Source: Mesaphorura yosii (Eukaryota > Arthropoda > Collembola > Poduromorpha > Tullbergiidae). Taken from it: a stretch of DNA of 64,000 nucleotides. The position numbers and the translations under genes were made by a program. Shown here in pieces: positions 61,801-64,000 of the stretch; position 1 is the first letter of the stretch; the number at the start of each line of letters is the position of its first letter. Below the pieces are notes generated by a model, which had not been told where the DNA came from, did not search any database, and saw nothing but the letters and a program-made list of their open reading frames with translations. The stretch is taken from contig WIXG01000289.1 in the NCBI GenBank assembly GCA_009869945.1, positions 1 to 64,000 of the forward strand, in the 5' to 3' direction.

Positions 61801-63958
61801 GACAATCTTCTTCCCTGACCAGCGTAATTTCGATCTTCAGAAGGGCCAGCGATGGAACGCTAGTACGGACCCAGAAGACAAATACTACCAGTCGTACTCC
61901 TTCTGCATGGACGAACACGGGAGATTCACATCGACCTGCCCTACCACTTCTGGTAGAACGGCTGGAAAGTCCAGGAGACCCCGGCCAACAGGCTGATTGA
62001 CATCCCCGGCGTCGTGATTGACGTAAGCCACAAGGTGTTTAACTCCTCCGACCCCACCAACTACGTAATATCCGCGATGGACATCGTTAAGCAATTCGAC
62101 GAGTTTGAGGAAATTCCAAAGAATGGGCTCGTAATTGTGGAGACGGGCTGGGGCTCCGCCTTTTGGACCAACAAGGCCAAATATGCGGGCCAGATGGCGA
62201 ATGGCAGTTTGGCCTTTCCAAAAAAGTTCCAAAAGTTTGTTTTGGTGAGCCAAATCAGCAATGCAGCAATTTAAATTGTAATTGCCGGTAAAACTCGAGG
62301 ATTCCCGGATTTAAATCTTCAAGTCGTTTGAAATTTGGGCCTTTGTCTTTTGCAGGGCTCAGTTTGGGTGCAGTCAAGTGGCTCTACATTCACTATAGAA
62401 TAGTTGGCGTTGGCATCGACAAGGGGTCAGTGGATCCAGGTAGGAGCAGGGAATTTGAAATTCTAGCCTAACCTAACCTAATATTTGGAGTTTATAATTT
62501 GGAAAATGCCGCGAACCTGCAACTGCGCGAAGGACGAACTGCGGAACAGCACAGGTGGAGTTCACTGAGCTTCTTTGTGCTTTCCCTTCAAATCGTGGGG
62601 GGCACGGGGGCTCCGGTCCGCATTCTGACCAAGTGTGATCCCCGTGTGTACTCAAATACGGCTGCACCTGCTTACGGCACGAATTATAAACTTGGGATTG
62701 GCGTCTTCTCAATCGGCGATTGCATCTTTGCTTATGCATTAAAAGTCTTGTTTTTTGTCAATGTAGTTTCGAGAACCACGAATTTAGAATTCGAATATAA
62801 TAAAAATTTTTAAAATCTTGTTAGTCCTGCCCAAACCCAGAATCAATTAATTTGGCGACGGGTCGTCGTGTCAGACGTCATTTCAGAAAGGCGGAGGTCT
62901 TACTCGTCATTTCTTCAAATAGCAAGCCTAATCTTTGGAATATTTATACTAAAAATAAGCACACACAAGGCAAAAAACTCTGTCACCTGTGATTATACAC
63001 CTGTTTACAGTAACTAAGTAACAATTACAATGCATGTAAAGTAAAGTTGTACAGCAGTGCAAAGACTCGGCTCGCCAACATTTTTTGCTGGTTCCATTTC
63101 TGCCAAAGCAATGCCAACGCCAAGGTCTCTTCGATCATGAACATTTGATATGCTCGATCGCACTCGTGAATCGCAATTCGCGATTCGGTTCAATAGCAAA
63201 ACAATGTTGGAAACATTGTTCAAATGTAAAATGGGTTTTCTGCCGTGCGTGCCGTGTGTTTTCATGAAAGACAGGCTGAACGTTGAACGCTGAACAATGC
63301 GATGATGATCATTTAGATTATGATTGACAGAATGAATTATTATTATTGCATTATTGTTACAGGATTCATAGAGGCGTGCAACAATGCAGGACGGACAGAA
63401 ATTGAAAGTCATTGCCAATAATACGGCCGGGCTTGGTGACTTAGCACTGATTTTATCATGGCTGGGTGCGGACGGAGCACACGGATTTCTTACCTTCGTG
63501 CTAAAGAGTTTGACAAACACTTCGACTTGTCGAATTGAACGTCCACCACCTTCGTCGTTCGCGTGCGCGTTCAAATAAACCCGAATTTCTATCAGGCAGC
63601 TTCTCCGCGCCTTGTCAAACTGGGACGCTTGCCTGACTGAGAATTTTCGCTCTCGCTCAGCGGTCGGAATTCTTAAAAACAGGGAATTCTGGGCCTCAGC
63701 CTGCTCGTCATTTTGTGGCGGTGACTGTGAGTCTTCGTCTTCATCTTCCTGGAACACAGGGTTTGTGTGCCCCATGCCCGAGCCCCCACCAGCGCCCAAA
63801 TTTATCACGACCGTCCCAGGCGCAGGACCGGCATTCAAATCGTGGCTCACTGCCACTCCACTTTTCACTGGCGGCGCCATGGCAATGACCTTGGCCTTAT
63901 CAGTCTCTGGATTGTAAAATACTTCATCTTGCTCAACGATTTCACTTAAACGAACCAT
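55812..63958 (-). CDS. Nox: NADPH oxidase, Nox5-type (EF-hand), 1,348 aa
   Basis: A calcium-regulated membrane oxidase that moves electrons from NADPH through FAD and two haems to oxygen, making superoxide. Exons, 5' to 3': 63,958-63,494; 61,451-61,309; 60,572-60,363; 60,286-60,166; 60,065-59,605; 59,525-59,278; 59,207-59,019; 58,938-58,631; 58,549-58,342; 58,266-58,119; 58,035-57,845; 57,773-57,575; 57,496-56,953; 56,423-55,812 (1,349 codons, all phases consistent). Residues 1-155 are a Ser/Gly/acidic extension. EF-hands follow, with intact loops DKDSDGVVNAEE, DGDASGSISLQE and DVDGDGLIQETE plus degenerate ones. Six membrane helices carry the haem-type His pairs (YFHKKTGQ...IHSVLH and YWTHLLY...LILHAPLFW). 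The FAD motif is HPFTISSG; NADPH motifs are DGPYGAPS, GIGVTPFASIL and FYCGPPELA. There is no peroxidase domain, so it is not Duox. A Ser-rich insert of about 310 residues (833-1,145) splits FAD and NADPH parts. Length is close to that of fly Nox. Exon 1 is assigned by phase and by homology-like continuity, with less certainty. Confidence 0.9.
61680..62813 (+). pseudogene. Broken cyclase / kynurenine-formamidase-family gene
   Basis: This is a relic of a metal-dependent hydrolase of the cyclase family (kynurenine formamidase and isatin hydrolase relatives). Recognisable pieces, in order, are DLSYPYSDETIFFP, then HIDLPYHFW (from the metal-binding His region), LIDIPGVVIDVSHKV, VIVETGWGSAFW, RIVGVGIDKGSVDPG and finally VYNLENAANL...IVGGTGAPVRIL. 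The frame changes between the first and second piece near 61,915-61,922. An in-frame TAG sits at 61,954-61,956. The exon ending near 62,244 and the one starting at 62,356 do not match in phase. The family's conserved segment between SVDPG and the NLENAAN region is missing. A signal-peptide-like run (LLALAATVYPAHS) lies just upstream in yet another frame after a TGA at 61,710. The relic sits in the first intron of Nox, on the opposite strand. An AATAAA remains at 62,799-62,804. Confidence 0.75.
62467..62481. repeat. Three CCTAA units (arthropod telomere-type motif)
   Basis: A perfect 15-bp run of CCTAA, the complement of the TTAGG repeat used at most arthropod chromosome ends. It lies inside the broken cyclase gene, at the point where a conserved coding segment is missing. 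Three units can easily arise by chance. Confidence 0.5.
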
Positions 63959-64000
63959 TGCATTGCAATCTTCTCTGTCTTACTTCCGCACTTGTCGTCA

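Noticed and set aside
55812-63958. Dual oxidase (Duox) as the identity of the oxidase gene
   Set aside because: There is no peroxidase-like ectodomain or extra N-terminal membrane helix. EF-hands directly precede the six-helix core, as in Nox5, and the length fits the long Nox form.
1-64000. tRNA genes, rRNA genes or a CRISPR array
   Set aside because: I looked for the T-loop type box of tRNAs, rRNA-like conserved stretches and evenly spaced direct repeats, and saw none. A tRNAscan-SE run would be decisive for tRNAs.

Overview
The window looks like nuclear DNA from an arthropod. Its genes are split by short GT-AG introns, many of them 50-100 nt. It holds four recognisable conserved genes, one small unrecognised gene, one complete DNA transposon and one decayed gene, separated by long stretches with no coding signal. 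The arthropod reading rests on gene content: a thioester-less macroglobulin complement-related (Mcr) protein, a long Nox5-type oxidase close in length to the fly protein, and a DUF7042/7043/7044-type secreted protein. The exact group (springtail, other hexapod, crustacean, mite) cannot be settled from sequence reading alone. No rRNA, tRNA, CRISPR array or bacterial-style operon was seen.

Layout. 1-9,296: no supported gene. 9,297-11,499: pogo/Tigger-like transposon with long terminal inverted repeats and a spliced, uninterrupted transposase. 11,500-23,060: no supported gene, several simple repeats. 23,257-23,746 (-): three-exon gene for a 107-residue protein I do not recognise. 25,336-26,767 (+): five-exon SLC35G1-like membrane transporter (367 aa). 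28,893-36,672 (-): 23-exon Mcr-type alpha-2-macroglobulin/TEP family gene (about 1,835 aa) with one apparent single-base frameshift. 36,673-49,410: long non-coding stretch. 49,411-54,811 (+): 11-exon DUF7042-family gene (801 aa). 55,812-63,958 (-): 14-exon NADPH oxidase of the Nox5 type (1,348 aa). Its 2-kb first intron holds, on the opposite strand, a broken copy of a cyclase/kynurenine-formamidase family gene.

Exon models were built by hand from splice sites and reading phase. The phases agree across every junction of the transposase, the 107-aa gene, the transporter, the DUF7042 gene and Nox. In Mcr they agree everywhere except at one extra base in exon 15. The genes do not form an operon-like unit. 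Mcr and Nox both have known roles in epithelial or immune biology in insects, but nothing here shows that they are co-regulated. The most useful points for follow-up are the unrecognised three-exon gene, the Mcr frameshift, the missing thioester site, the intact intron-bearing transposon, and the nested cyclase relic.
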